Position numbers and translations under genes: made by a program. Shown piece after piece: positions 43,679-52,087 of a stretch of DNA of 64,000 nucleotides. Source of the stretch: JBEEJZ01 sp046046915 (GTDB lineage Bacteria > Pseudomonadota > Gammaproteobacteria > Burkholderiales > Burkholderiaceae_C); the NCBI GenBank assembly GCA_046046915.1, contig JBJOIT010000008.1, forward strand, positions 1 through 64,000, read 5' to 3'. Within the stretch, counting starts at the first letter, position 1. Each line of letters begins with the position of its first letter. Below the pieces are notes generated by a model. That model worked only from the letters and a program-made list of their open reading frames with translations, was not told the origin of the DNA and ran no database searches.

Positions 43679-44665
43679 TTAATCGCCCCAGCACTGGCCG
43701 CGAGCGGTCTTGGTGTCGATGCTCTTGATGCCGGCAACAGGCTTGGCAACCACCAGATCCACACCTGTATCGGTGTAGCCGGACTGACGCTTGCCATCCT
43801 TGGCGTATTGAACGCCAGCAGCCACGCCCAGTGCAGCCATCTTCAAGGGGTATTGCATGCTGGTTGCAGCGATCACGCCCTTTTCAACGTTGCCCACGCC
43901 ATTGGAGCACATGCCGTCAACACCCAGAATCACAACGTCTTTTTCCTTACCAGCGGCCTTCAAAGCTTTGTAAGCGCCGGCTGCAGCGGGTTCGTTGATG
44001 GCGTACACCACATTGATGCTGCCGTTCTTTTGCAGGCAGTTTTCCATGCCGGTCTGGCCCTTGGCGGCGTCGCCGAAGCTGTCAGCCATGCAAACCACTT
44101 CTGCGGGTTGAGCCAGTTCGTTGCTCTCAGCGGGCAGGGTCTTCAGGCCGTAACCAGCCAGGAAACCGTTGTGACGCTGAGCGCCCACGGGGTGGCCAGG
44201 GAACAGGTCCATGGTGGCGATCACGGGCTTCTTGCCGCCCAAAGCTGCCTTGGCGTAGGCACCAATCAGTTCACCAGCCTTGTAGTTGTTGGTGGCGAAC
44301 AGGGCATCGGCTTCAGGCACTGGGCTGTCCAGGGCGATCACTTGAACGCCTTGAGCCTTGATCTTCTTGATGGTGGGGACGATGGCGTCGCCAGAAGAGG
44401 TGATCAGGATGGTCTTGGCGCCGGCAGCAACCATGTTCTCCATAGCGCTGATCTGACCAGCGGTGTCGCCGTCTTGCTTGCCAGCCGCGCTCAACAACTT
44501 GGCGCCCAGTTTCTTGGCTTCAGCCGCAGCGCCTTCTTTCATCTTCACGAAGAAGGGGTTGCTTTCGGTCTTGGTGATCAGGCCGATCACGGGTTCAGCT
44601 GCAAAAGCGCTGGAGGTTGCAAATGCAATCGCGGTCAGTGCCAGTGCGGCAGTGGTCTTTTTCAT
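43679..44665 (-). CDS. Periplasmic sugar-binding protein (module 1)
   Basis: A 328-residue periplasmic binding protein family 4 (RbsB/FrcB) protein. Signal peptide KKTTAALALTAIAFATSSAFA. Mature part starts EPVIGLITKTESNPFFVKM. AINEPAAAGAYKAL and VVILGVDGMCSNGVG are ligand-cleft regions as in fructose-type binding proteins. The residues point to a sugar, and FrcB-like character suggests fructose, mannose or ribose, but this is inference. First gene of the module 1 operon, 204 bases after lacI. Confidence 0.9.
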   Translation of the reverse strand: MKKTTAALALTAIAFATSSAFAAEPVIGLITKTESNPFFVKMKEGAAAEAKKLGAKLLSAAGKQDGDTAGQISAMENMVAAGAKTILITSSGDAIVPTIKKIKAQGVQVIALDSPVPEADALFATNNYKAGELIGAYAKAALGGKKPVIATMDLFPGHPVGAQRHNGFLAGYGLKTLPAESNELAQPAEVVCMADSFGDAAKGQTGMENCLQKNGSINVVYAINEPAAAGAYKALKAAGKEKDVVILGVDGMCSNGVGNVEKGVIAATSMQYPLKMAALGVAAGVQYAKDGKRQSGYTDTGVDLVVAKPVAGIKSIDTKTARGQCWGD

Positions 44666-44749
44666 GGTGTCTTCTCTGTGTAGTAAAGATGAAGGGGATG
44701 AAGGTTCAGCTTTCGGGCTGAGGTTTCACGCCGTGTTTGGCGTGTCGCA

Positions 44750-44755
44750 ACTATA
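44750..44755 (-). promoter_or_regulatory. Candidate -10 element of module 1
   Basis: TATAGT on the minus strand, 85 bases upstream of the binding-protein ATG. The inverted repeat at 44767-44791 would cover the -35 region. Weak evidence alone. Confidence 0.35.
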
Positions 44756-44766
44756 TCGGGCTTTTT

Positions 44767-44820
44767 TAACTAAATCCATCTGTTTTAGTTAGTGAAAACC
44801 CTAGTATCGAAAACCCTCGG
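44767..44820 (+). promoter_or_regulatory. Operator-like region of module 1: inverted repeat plus shared 16-bp element
   Basis: An inverted repeat TAACTAAA-N9-TTTAGTTA (44767-44791) overlaps TTAGTGAAAACCCTAG (44789-44804). The second element differs at only 2 of 16 positions from one in the module 2 control region. GAAAACCCT also repeats with a 15-base period (44794-44802 and 44809-44817). ROK regulators of the XylR type bind AT-rich TTAGTTT-like half sites, so a ROK protein is the best candidate, with the neighbouring LacI protein as an alternative. Confidence 0.6.
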
Positions 44821-44869
44821 TGCATATCTGATCGATGGTTGGCGCGAGTTTGGCTGTGGCATCGGAGCG

Positions 44870-45895
44870 TCAAAAACCTTCGGGCAAGTTGTAGGGGGTG
44901 ATCACCTGCACGCTTGAGAGGGTGGGCGCAAGGCCCTTGAGGCCCGCGCCTTGGGCCTGCAAAATTTGAAGACCAGCGGTGCGCATATCGTGCCGCAGGT
45001 CGTGGTGCAACACAGCGCTGATTTGGCCGTTTTTCAGCAATCGCAAGTTGTCCTCGTCCAGGTCGTGCCCGATGAAAGACTGGCAGGGCCTGCCCAGGTC
45101 TGCAAATGCCTGAAGGATGGCCGTGTTGGCCCCACCGATCGAGTAAACCGCCGCAATCTGGGGCCAAAGCCGCAGTTGTTGTTGAACCAAATGCACCGTG
45201 GCCTGATGCAGACCCTGGCCTTCGCTGATCTCGCGTATGCCCAGGTGGGGATAACGTTGGCGCATGGCCATGCGAAAGCCCATTTCGCGCTCCTCCTCCC
45301 CTCGAAACCGGTTGCTGCTGAGTGAGACCAGCACATCCGCGCTGGGGGACGTCAGCCACTGGCCCAGCAAGTAAGCGGCCGTTTCTCCAGATGCCCGGTT
45401 GTCCATGCCGACATAGGCCATACGCCGGGAGTGCGCAAGGTCAGTGACCAGGGTGATCACCGGTATGCCGCGGCTGTGCAGGTGCTCGATGGCCTGTGCG
45501 ATCTCGGGCACGTCGGGTGCTTTCAGGAGCACGCCATGGCTGCCCCGGCGCGCGATGCCTTGCAGAGTGCTGACCCAATCTGCCACGGGTCGGCATTCAT
45601 CCAGGTGGTAGCGGGCCCGAAACACGGCCGGGTGCAGTCGGGGCATTTCGGTATCGAGGGCTTGTCGGACCACCCGGGTGAAACGCTCGGGCGCCTCCAT
45701 CACCACATCGATCAAAAACTTGCGACCGACCAAGCCGACCTGCGCACTCTGCTGCTCCAGCTCCTGCATTGCCTGAGTCACGCGGCGATGTGTGTGCGAT
45801 CTGACGCCAGGGCGCTGGTTCAGCACGCGGTCAACTGTTGCCACACTGACGCCGGCTTGCAGAGCAATTTCCTTGATGAGGTGCGGATGTGTCAT
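44870..45895 (-). CDS. LacI-family transcriptional regulator
   Basis: A 341-residue regulator. The N-terminal HTH is LIKEIALQAGVSVATVDRVLNQRPGVR with the hinge helix after it. The effector domain is periplasmic-binding-protein-like (RRGSHGVLLKAPDVPEI, AYVGMDNRASGETAAYLLG, SIGGANTAILQAF, IGHDLDEDNLRLL). Frame opens at 45982; ATG 45895 gives the normal start. It faces the PhyH gene across 153 bases and reads toward module 1, so it may control either. Confidence 0.9.
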   Translation of the reverse strand: MTHPHLIKEIALQAGVSVATVDRVLNQRPGVRSHTHRRVTQAMQELEQQSAQVGLVGRKFLIDVVMEAPERFTRVVRQALDTEMPRLHPAVFRARYHLDECRPVADWVSTLQGIARRGSHGVLLKAPDVPEIAQAIEHLHSRGIPVITLVTDLAHSRRMAYVGMDNRASGETAAYLLGQWLTSPSADVLVSLSSNRFRGEEEREMGFRMAMRQRYPHLGIREISEGQGLHQATVHLVQQQLRLWPQIAAVYSIGGANTAILQAFADLGRPCQSFIGHDLDEDNLRLLKNGQISAVLHHDLRHDMRTAGLQILQAQGAGLKGLAPTLSSVQVITPYNLPEGF

Positions 45896-46048
45896 GGTGG
45901 GTGCATTGAATGGGATTGACGGGGTTTTCGTCGTGAGTGTATTTGAGGTGTTTTTGATGGTTTTTTGCCTGGTGGTTGGCATCGACTCTCCCTACACTCT
46001 GCCCCCAGCTGGATGCAGCTTGCAGACGCTTTTCAACCTCAACACCTG

Positions 46049-47260
46049 ATGACCATGACCGACACAACTGCGAACAAATGCCACCCTGAGCGGCGCCGCT
46101 GGTACACCCTGGAGAACCGCCGTCTTGAAGAGCTGCAGCAGGTGTTGCAAGACCTAACGGCTGCTGAAAACTGCCGTTGGGCGACACAGCTTGTTCAAGA
46201 TGTGCCGGTATACGACTGCGCAGGTTTATGGCAAAGACTTCATGAATCTTTGTCGCCCCAGGATGACCGCGCAGCCTTGATGGCCGAGTGGGCCTGGGTC
46301 TGGCAAGACGGGCCCGGCATTTTGGTGTTGAAGGGCGCGTATGCCGATCTGACGCTGGTGGATGCTGCCACCCGGCAGTTTCAGGCCATGATTGAGGCCG
46401 AGCGCAACAGCGGCAGTGGTGGTGACCACTTTGCCAAGCCGGGCGCCAATGACCGCGTCTGGAATGCACTCGAAAAACTGTGCCTGCGTTCGCCGGAAGT
46501 GTTTGCCCACTACTACGCCAACGACATGCTGGCAATGGCTTTTGAATCCTGGCTGGGGCCCAATTACCAGGTGACCTCTCAGGTGAATTGCGTCAATCCC
46601 GGTGGTGAGGCCCAGGTGGCACATCGCGATTACCACCTTGGGTTTTGCACGGCAGAGCAGGCCACGCGTTACCCCGCCCACGTGCATGCCTTGTCGCCCA
46701 TGCTCACTTTGCAAGGCGCAGTGGCGCACGTCGATATGCCGCTGGAAAGCGGCCCCACGCTCTACCTGCCGCATTCGCAAAAGTATGGGCCTGGCTACCT
46801 GGTGGCGGGGAAGCCCGAATTTCAGGCCTACTTTGATGCGCACCATGTGCAACTCCCCCTAAGCAAGGGGGACGCGGTATTTTTTAACCCGGCGCTGATT
46901 CATGCAGCAGGGCATAACCGTTCGTCAAACATACGGCGCATGGCCAATTTGCTGCAGGTGTCATCGGCCTTTGGGCGCGCGATGGAGTCGGTGGACCGTG
47001 TGCGTATGGCGCAGGCGCTGTACCCCTGCCTCAAAACATTGCGTCAGCAAGAGGCGCTGTCGGCGTCCGGCCTGGCTTGTGCCCTTGCAGCCTGCGCTGA
47101 AGGCTATGCTTTTCCCACCAACCTCGATCGCGATCCGCCCCTGGGCGGACTGGCTCCCGAAAGCCAGCAAGCCCTGATGCAGCGCGCTTTGGATCAGGAC
47201 TGGAGTTGTGAAACTTTTGACGAGGCGCTGCGGGCACAGGCCCGCAAAAAGCTGACCTGA
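46049..47260 (+). CDS. Phytanoyl-CoA dioxygenase (PhyH) family protein
   Basis: A 403-residue putative Fe(II)/2-oxoglutarate dioxygenase. The metal site HxD is His192/Asp194 in VAHRDYHLGFC. A distal His (285 or 289) and Arg lie in PALIHAAGHNRSSNIRRM, which fits 2-oxoglutarate binding. The N-terminal part of about 100 residues has no recognised domain. PhyH proteins hydroxylate diverse small substrates. Context: divergent from lacI, 54 bases before an SDR gene and between two sugar importers, so oxidation of a sugar-like or conjugated compound is plausible but unproven. Start could also be 46055. Confidence 0.82.
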   Translation: MTMTDTTANKCHPERRRWYTLENRRLEELQQVLQDLTAAENCRWATQLVQDVPVYDCAGLWQRLHESLSPQDDRAALMAEWAWVWQDGPGILVLKGAYADLTLVDAATRQFQAMIEAERNSGSGGDHFAKPGANDRVWNALEKLCLRSPEVFAHYYANDMLAMAFESWLGPNYQVTSQVNCVNPGGEAQVAHRDYHLGFCTAEQATRYPAHVHALSPMLTLQGAVAHVDMPLESGPTLYLPHSQKYGPGYLVAGKPEFQAYFDAHHVQLPLSKGDAVFFNPALIHAAGHNRSSNIRRMANLLQVSSAFGRAMESVDRVRMAQALYPCLKTLRQQEALSASGLACALAACAEGYAFPTNLDRDPPLGGLAPESQQALMQRALDQDWSCETFDEALRAQARKKLT

Positions 47261-47314
47261 TGGATGGTCCCCGTTTTTTCTATTTTTCACTCCCCCACAC
47301 AACAAACCCAGATC

Positions 47315-48139
47315 ATGAACACATCCAGCTTTTCCTCATTCAAAGACAAGGTCGCGGTGGTTACCGGCGGCACCCAGGGCCTCGGTTCGGCCATCGCGAC
47401 CCTGCTTGCCGAGCGGGGTGCGCATGCCGTGGTCATTTGTGGGCGGCAACAGGCCAAGGGGCAGGCGCAAGCCGAGCACATCAGCCAGGCCACGGGCGCG
47501 CAGGTGCTGTATGTGCCGGCGGACTTGGCTCAGGTGGAAGACTGTCGACAAGTTATCGCCCAGGCGGACGAGCGATTTGGTCGGGTCGATATTCTGGTGA
47601 ATGCCGCCGCCATCACCGACCGTGGCAGCATTCTGGACACGCCGCCCGAGTTGTTTGACCGCATGTTTGCCGTCAACGTTCGGGCGCCGTTTTATCTCAT
47701 GCAGGAAGCAATCAAGGTCATGCGCCGCGTCGGTACACCGGGCAGCATTGTCAACATCGGCTCCATGTCGGCGATGGCCGGGCAGCCTTTTATTGCAGCT
47801 TATTGCGCATCCAAAGGCGCCCTGGCCACGCTCACGCGCAACACCGCCTACGGCTTGCTGCGCAACCGCATCCGGGTCAATGGCCTGAACATCGGCTGGA
47901 TGGCCTCGGAAGGCGAAGACCGCATTCAGCGTGAGTTTCATCATGCCGATGCTGACTGGCTTGAAAAAGCGGCCGCGGCTCAGCCTAACGGTCGTTTGGT
48001 GGATCCACAGGAAGTGGCCCGCGCGGTTGCGTTTTTGTGCAGCGAGGAGTCTGGCTTGATGACGGGCTCGATCATCGAGTTCGATCAATCGGTGTGGGGT
48101 GCCTACGACCAGTCACACCACCCGCTTGCACCGATGTGA
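47315..48139 (+). CDS. SDR-family oxidoreductase
   Basis: A 274-residue classical short-chain dehydrogenase. Cofactor motif VVTGGTQGLGSAIA, NAAAITD (for NNAG), catalytic Ser in NIGSMSAMAG and Tyr163-x3-Lys in AAYCASKGAL. The frame opens at 47264; ATG 47315 starts MNTSSFSSFKDK. The C-terminal DQSVWGAYDQSHHP is unusual and Trp/Tyr-rich. Probably cotranscribed with PhyH, acting on its product or on a sugar alcohol. It converges on the kinase gene with a 7-base gap. Confidence 0.9.
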   Translation: MNTSSFSSFKDKVAVVTGGTQGLGSAIATLLAERGAHAVVICGRQQAKGQAQAEHISQATGAQVLYVPADLAQVEDCRQVIAQADERFGRVDILVNAAAITDRGSILDTPPELFDRMFAVNVRAPFYLMQEAIKVMRRVGTPGSIVNIGSMSAMAGQPFIAAYCASKGALATLTRNTAYGLLRNRIRVNGLNIGWMASEGEDRIQREFHHADADWLEKAAAAQPNGRLVDPQEVARAVAFLCSEESGLMTGSIIEFDQSVWGAYDQSHHPLAPM

Positions 48140-48146
48140 TCAGGTT

Positions 48147-49073
48147 TTAGGACGCCTGAGCAAGTTCAGCAGCCGATGGCGGCTGGCAGCCGGCCCGGCT
48201 GCAGTTGATGGCGGCTGCCAGCATGGATTTCGTCAGGGTGACTACCACGCGTTCGGCAGCGCCAGCCGGTGTCATGGACCAGTCGGCCAGGCAATTGCCC
48301 CAGAAGGTGTCGCCCGCGCCCACGGTGTCGATCACCTGAACCTTGGGCACGCCCTGTGTGGCGACCTGACCGTCGATGCTCAGTGCTGCACCATCGCCTC
48401 CAAAGGTGATGGCGATCCGCTGCGTGCCCTTGGCGGCAAAGTAGTCAATGGCTTTTTGAGCATCGGCAAGCCGCAATTCGCCCAAGCCCAGCGTTTGCCA
48501 GTCTTCATCGCTGCACTTGAGCCAGTCGGCCTGGGCTGCCACGGCCAGAACCGCCTGTGTGTAGGCGTTCATGTCGGCAGCCAGCTTGGGCCGCAGGTTC
48601 ACGTCGACGCTGATGGTCCAGCCCATCGCCTTGGCTGCGCTGACGACCTCTAGCACTTTCTCGTGCTCTGGCGGAATCAGCGCCAGCGAACCGGTGTGCA
48701 AAACGCCCGGCGAGGGCGCCGCTTGCAACATGGCAATGACCTCTGCAGGCGTGTAGTCGCGGTCAGCTACACCTTCTCGATAGAAACCATAGCTAGGCTG
48801 GCCATTGGTGACCTGGACCACTGCCAAAGAGGTGGGCAGCCGACTGCGCGCGGATAAGGACTGCGCGCCATCAGCCATGAGCAGGGCTTCCAGCTGATCG
48901 CCGAAGCGGTCGGTCGAGAACGGATTGATGTAACTGACGTTGGCCCCACGCAATGCCGCGGCGCGTGCCAGGTTGTACGGGCTACCGCCCATCAGGGGGT
49001 TGAGCATCCCGTTGGGCTGCGCCACGCAGTCCATCAACGACTCGCCCAGGATCCAGATTGGTGTGCTACTCAT
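48147..49073 (-). CDS. PfkB-family carbohydrate kinase (module 2)
   Basis: A 308-residue ribokinase-fold kinase. GESLMDCV, the sugar-site GGSPYNLARAAALRGA and the catalytic VIDTVGAGDTFWGN are clear. It looks like a fructokinase-type enzyme; the exact sugar is unknown. The gene follows the permease by 6 bases and so is the last gene of the minus-strand arm, phosphorylating the imported sugar. Confidence 0.91.
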   Translation of the reverse strand: MSSTPIWILGESLMDCVAQPNGMLNPLMGGSPYNLARAAALRGANVSYINPFSTDRFGDQLEALLMADGAQSLSARSRLPTSLAVVQVTNGQPSYGFYREGVADRDYTPAEVIAMLQAAPSPGVLHTGSLALIPPEHEKVLEVVSAAKAMGWTISVDVNLRPKLAADMNAYTQAVLAVAAQADWLKCSDEDWQTLGLGELRLADAQKAIDYFAAKGTQRIAITFGGDGAALSIDGQVATQGVPKVQVIDTVGAGDTFWGNCLADWSMTPAGAAERVVVTLTKSMLAAAINCSRAGCQPPSAAELAQAS

Positions 49074-49079
49074 ACCGAT

Positions 49080-50027
49080 TTACTTTTTGAGCAAATGTTT
49101 GCGACGGACAACGTCAATCCATACTGCCACGATGACCACCGCGCCGATAGCCATCATCTGCTTGAACTGCGAAATCTCCAAAAGATTCATGCCGTTGCGG
49201 ATCATCGTGATGAGCACGGCGCCCAGCAAGCTGCCCCAAAGACTGCCTCGGCCACCAAACAAGGATGTGCCGCCCAGGATTACCGCCGCAATGGCGTCAA
49301 GCTCAGCCATTTGGGCCATCTTGCCGCTGGAGGAATCCATACGTCCTGCCAGTACGATGGCGGCCAGAGCACAGCACAAGCCGGAGACGATGTAAACGGC
49401 AAGTTTGTACATGCGAATGTTGATACCCACCTGTCGTGCACCCATTTCATTGGAGCCGATGGCGTAAACATAGCGCCCGAGCTTGGTGCTGGACAGGACA
49501 AATGCCATGCTGATGTAAAAGACCGCCATGATGACGATGGGCATGGGAATCAGGCCGAACAGCTCACCGTAGCCGATAAAGGGCAGAGGAGCAGGCATGC
49601 CGGACATATCGAAGCCGCCAGTAGCATCAAACGCTAGACCGCGCCAGAGCGTCAGACCACCCAGGGTCACGATGAAGGACGGAATCCCTACAAAAGCGAC
49701 CAAATATCCGTTGAAAACCCCCACCGCGGTGCCTATAGCAAAGGCGGTCAGGATGGCCACATACGGATTGATGCCTAACTTAACCATCATGTAACCCGCC
49801 ACCGCCCCGCAAAGGGCGGTCAGTGCGCCAACTGCCAAGTCAACGCCACCCGTCAGAATGACAAAGGTTTGACCACCAGCCAAAAGGGCGACGACGGAGG
49901 CCTGTACCAAGATGTTGGTTAGATTGCCGGAAGTGAGGAAATAAGGCGATGCAAAGGTGAGGGCGACGCCTAGCACCAAAACAGCAATCAGGGCGCCGTA
50001 CCATTCTTGACGGGTGATGAAACGCAT
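49080..50027 (-). CDS. Sugar ABC transporter permease (module 2)
   Basis: A 315-residue CUT2 permease with multiple membrane segments. TGGVDLAVGALTALCG, IPSFIVTLGGLTLWRG, YAIGSNEMGARQVGI and ILGGTSLFGGRGSLWG match RbsC-type permeases. It is homologous to the module 1 permease at 42550. A terminator-like hairpin separates it from the binding-protein gene. Confidence 0.93.
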   Translation of the reverse strand: MRFITRQEWYGALIAVLVLGVALTFASPYFLTSGNLTNILVQASVVALLAGGQTFVILTGGVDLAVGALTALCGAVAGYMMVKLGINPYVAILTAFAIGTAVGVFNGYLVAFVGIPSFIVTLGGLTLWRGLAFDATGGFDMSGMPAPLPFIGYGELFGLIPMPIVIMAVFYISMAFVLSSTKLGRYVYAIGSNEMGARQVGINIRMYKLAVYIVSGLCCALAAIVLAGRMDSSSGKMAQMAELDAIAAVILGGTSLFGGRGSLWGSLLGAVLITMIRNGMNLLEISQFKQMMAIGAVVIVAVWIDVVRRKHLLKK

Positions 50028-50050
50028 AAACGTGCTTTCGCTGAAAATAT

Positions 50051-50077
50051 GAAAAACGGCCGCGAAACCGCGGCCGT
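50051..50077 (-). terminator. Leaky terminator hairpin between binding protein and permease (module 2)
   Basis: Stem ACGGCCGCG / CGCGGCCGT with a 4-base loop at 50056-50077. On the minus strand TTTTT follows directly. It lies in the 73-base gap of an operon, so partial termination after the binding-protein gene is likely. Confidence 0.82.
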
Positions 50078-50100
50078 CCAGTTGCAGGGTTAACCGCGAA

Positions 50101-51054
50101 TTACTTGTTCTTCATGAACTGAACCACGCCAGAGTCCTTGGCGAACTTGTCGACGTTAGAGGGCAGAACCAGGAAGCTGCCGGTGTCGATGCGAGCGCTG
50201 ACGGTCTGCTTTTTGGCGGCAGCAATTGCGGTTTCCACGCCAACTTGACCAATCTTGGCCAGCATCTGAGCGGAGTTAGCTTGTTGCCAGCCGTCTTTCA
50301 TCATGTCCAGGCCAGCGGGGGAGCCGTCAAAACCTGCGATCTTGATGGAGCCTGCCTTCAAGCCTGAGGCCAGCATAGCTGCCTTGGCACCCAATGCGCC
50401 GCCATCCCATGCGCAGGCGATCACCTTGACATCCTTGTTGGCGCGCAGAGCAGCTTCAACACCGTTTTGAGCCTGGGTCTGATCCCAGCTGGTGGGCACT
50501 TCCACTACTTTGACGTTCTTACGCTTGGCGTTGAGGCCATCCAGGAAGCCTTTCTTGCGCTCTTGGCCGGTGGATTGGCCTTGGTCGCCCGTCACGTAGA
50601 TGACTGTGTCGCCATCCTTGATCTGGTCAGCTGCCCAGTCGCCCTGGCTACGTGCTGCTGGCACGTTGTCGGTGGCCACATAGCTGGTGATCTTGGCGCC
50701 AGTGATGCCGGTGTCCACGGCGACCACCGGAATACCTGCAGCCATGGCCTTGTTCACTGCTGGTGCAATGCCGGCGCTGTCGACAGGTGCGATGGCAATC
50801 GCGTCGACTTTGCGGGTGATCATGTCTTCAACGATGGCCAGCTGCTTAGCCAGGTCACCTTTTTCTGCGGCCAGTTCAATGAACTTGACGCCTGCAGCGC
50901 CGCCAGCTTTCTTGGCGCCGCCGTTGATCAGTGTCCAACCTTCGTTGGTGTTGCCATTGGTCACGTAGGCAATGGTCTGTGCTTGGGCGAAAGACATCAG
51001 GCCAGCGGCTGCCATGACGACAGCGAGGCGGCTAACGGTACGTTGGATGCTCAT
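50101..51054 (-). CDS. Periplasmic sugar-binding protein (module 2)
   Basis: A 317-residue periplasmic binding protein family 4 (RbsB-like) protein. Signal peptide MSIQRTVSRLAVVMAAAGLMSFAQA. IAYVTNGNTNEGWTLINGGA, DAIAIAPVDSAGI, PVVAVDTGITGA and IAGFDGSPAGLDMM are typical. GGAGAT lies about 10 bases before the ATG. It diverges from the ATPase gene across 172 bases. The ligand is not predictable beyond a sugar or polyol. Confidence 0.9.
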   Translation of the reverse strand: MSIQRTVSRLAVVMAAAGLMSFAQAQTIAYVTNGNTNEGWTLINGGAKKAGGAAGVKFIELAAEKGDLAKQLAIVEDMITRKVDAIAIAPVDSAGIAPAVNKAMAAGIPVVAVDTGITGAKITSYVATDNVPAARSQGDWAADQIKDGDTVIYVTGDQGQSTGQERKKGFLDGLNAKRKNVKVVEVPTSWDQTQAQNGVEAALRANKDVKVIACAWDGGALGAKAAMLASGLKAGSIKIAGFDGSPAGLDMMKDGWQQANSAQMLAKIGQVGVETAIAAAKKQTVSARIDTGSFLVLPSNVDKFAKDSGVVQFMKNK

Positions 51055-51150
51055 TGTGAAATATCTCCGTTGTTGGGTTTCGCAGCGGATCGAGCAGACA
51101 TTGCTAACCTCGCTGTGGTTTGAATTAGAGCAGAAAAAATAATAAATAAA

Positions 51151-51175
51151 CCTAGGGGTTTTACTAATAGGGTTT
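51151..51175 (-). promoter_or_regulatory. Operator-like region of module 2: shared 16-bp element
   Basis: On the minus strand TTAGTAAAACCCCTAG (51152-51167) matches the module 1 element at 14 of 16 positions. A second AAACCCTA lies 15 bases away, giving the same CCCTA period of 15 as in module 1. The element also forms part of an imperfect AT-rich inverted repeat around CCTAGG. It lies between the divergent binding-protein and ATPase genes. Likely ROK target, by inference. Confidence 0.6.
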
Positions 51176-51226
51176 GTCTGGATTCTGAGGCATCATCAAG
51201 CGTCCTTCCCCCATTTTTATGTGACC

Positions 51227-52012
51227 ATGAACTCCTCCACTCCCGTCCTTTCCATCAGCGGCCTGACCAAGCACTACGGCGGTGTCAAAGCTCTGACAGA
51301 CGCAAGTTTTCAACTGATGCCTGGTGAACACGCAGCCATCGTGGGTGACAACGGCGCAGGCAAGAGTACCTTTGTGCGATTGATCACAGGTGCAGAGCAG
51401 CCCAACAGCGGAGAAATTCGGTTGGATGGACAAACGGTCAGTTTCGACTCCCCCCTGGACGCCCGTGAGCAGGGCATCGAGACGGTGTATCAGACCCTGG
51501 CCCTGGCAGAAGACCTGGATGTGCCGGCAAATATTTTTTTGGGTCGTGAAATCACGCGTCTGAACCTCGGGCCGCTGTCCGTGTTGAATCATGCAGCGAT
51601 GCGTGAGAAATCCATCGATATGCTTTCCACTACAGGCGTCAAGATTCAAGACATGAAGGAAAGTCTGCGAGGCATGTCTGGCGGACAGCGCCAGTGCGTC
51701 GCCATTGCGCGTGCTGCCGGGTTTGCAAAAAAATTGATCATCCTGGATGAGCCTACTGCCGCATTGGGCGTACAAGAAACCGCCAAGGTGGAGCAGATCA
51801 TCAAGGGTTTGAAACAGCAGGGCATACCACTGATCATCATCAGCCACAACCTCCGCCAAGTCTTTGATCTGGTGGATCGCATTTGGGTGTTTCGTCAAGG
51901 GCGGATCATTTGCAACCGCCGTACCCGTGACACACATCCCGAGGAAATCGTTGGCCTGATCACCGGCGCCATTGATCCTGCCAGTTTGAGTGTGGAGTCT
52001 GTCGCAGCCTGA
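51227..52012 (+). CDS. Sugar ABC transporter ATP-binding protein, single-domain (module 2)
   Basis: A 261-residue CUT2-type ATPase. Walker A GDNGAGKST, signature MSGGQRQ, Walker B LIILDEPTAALG, H-loop IISHNL. Closely similar to the ATPase of module 1 (QGIETVYQ, NIFLGREI). It is divergent from its binding protein and permease, an unusual split arrangement. ATG 51227 is preferred over GTG 51221. Confidence 0.92.
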   Translation: MNSSTPVLSISGLTKHYGGVKALTDASFQLMPGEHAAIVGDNGAGKSTFVRLITGAEQPNSGEIRLDGQTVSFDSPLDAREQGIETVYQTLALAEDLDVPANIFLGREITRLNLGPLSVLNHAAMREKSIDMLSTTGVKIQDMKESLRGMSGGQRQCVAIARAAGFAKKLIILDEPTAALGVQETAKVEQIIKGLKQQGIPLIIISHNLRQVFDLVDRIWVFRQGRIICNRRTRDTHPEEIVGLITGAIDPASLSVESVAA

Positions 52013-52087
52013 CGCTGTTCGCCTCCGGCCTGTTCGGGCCGGTTCAGTTGGGCCCAGTTGCCTGACTCGCCAACTTCGACTACCGCC

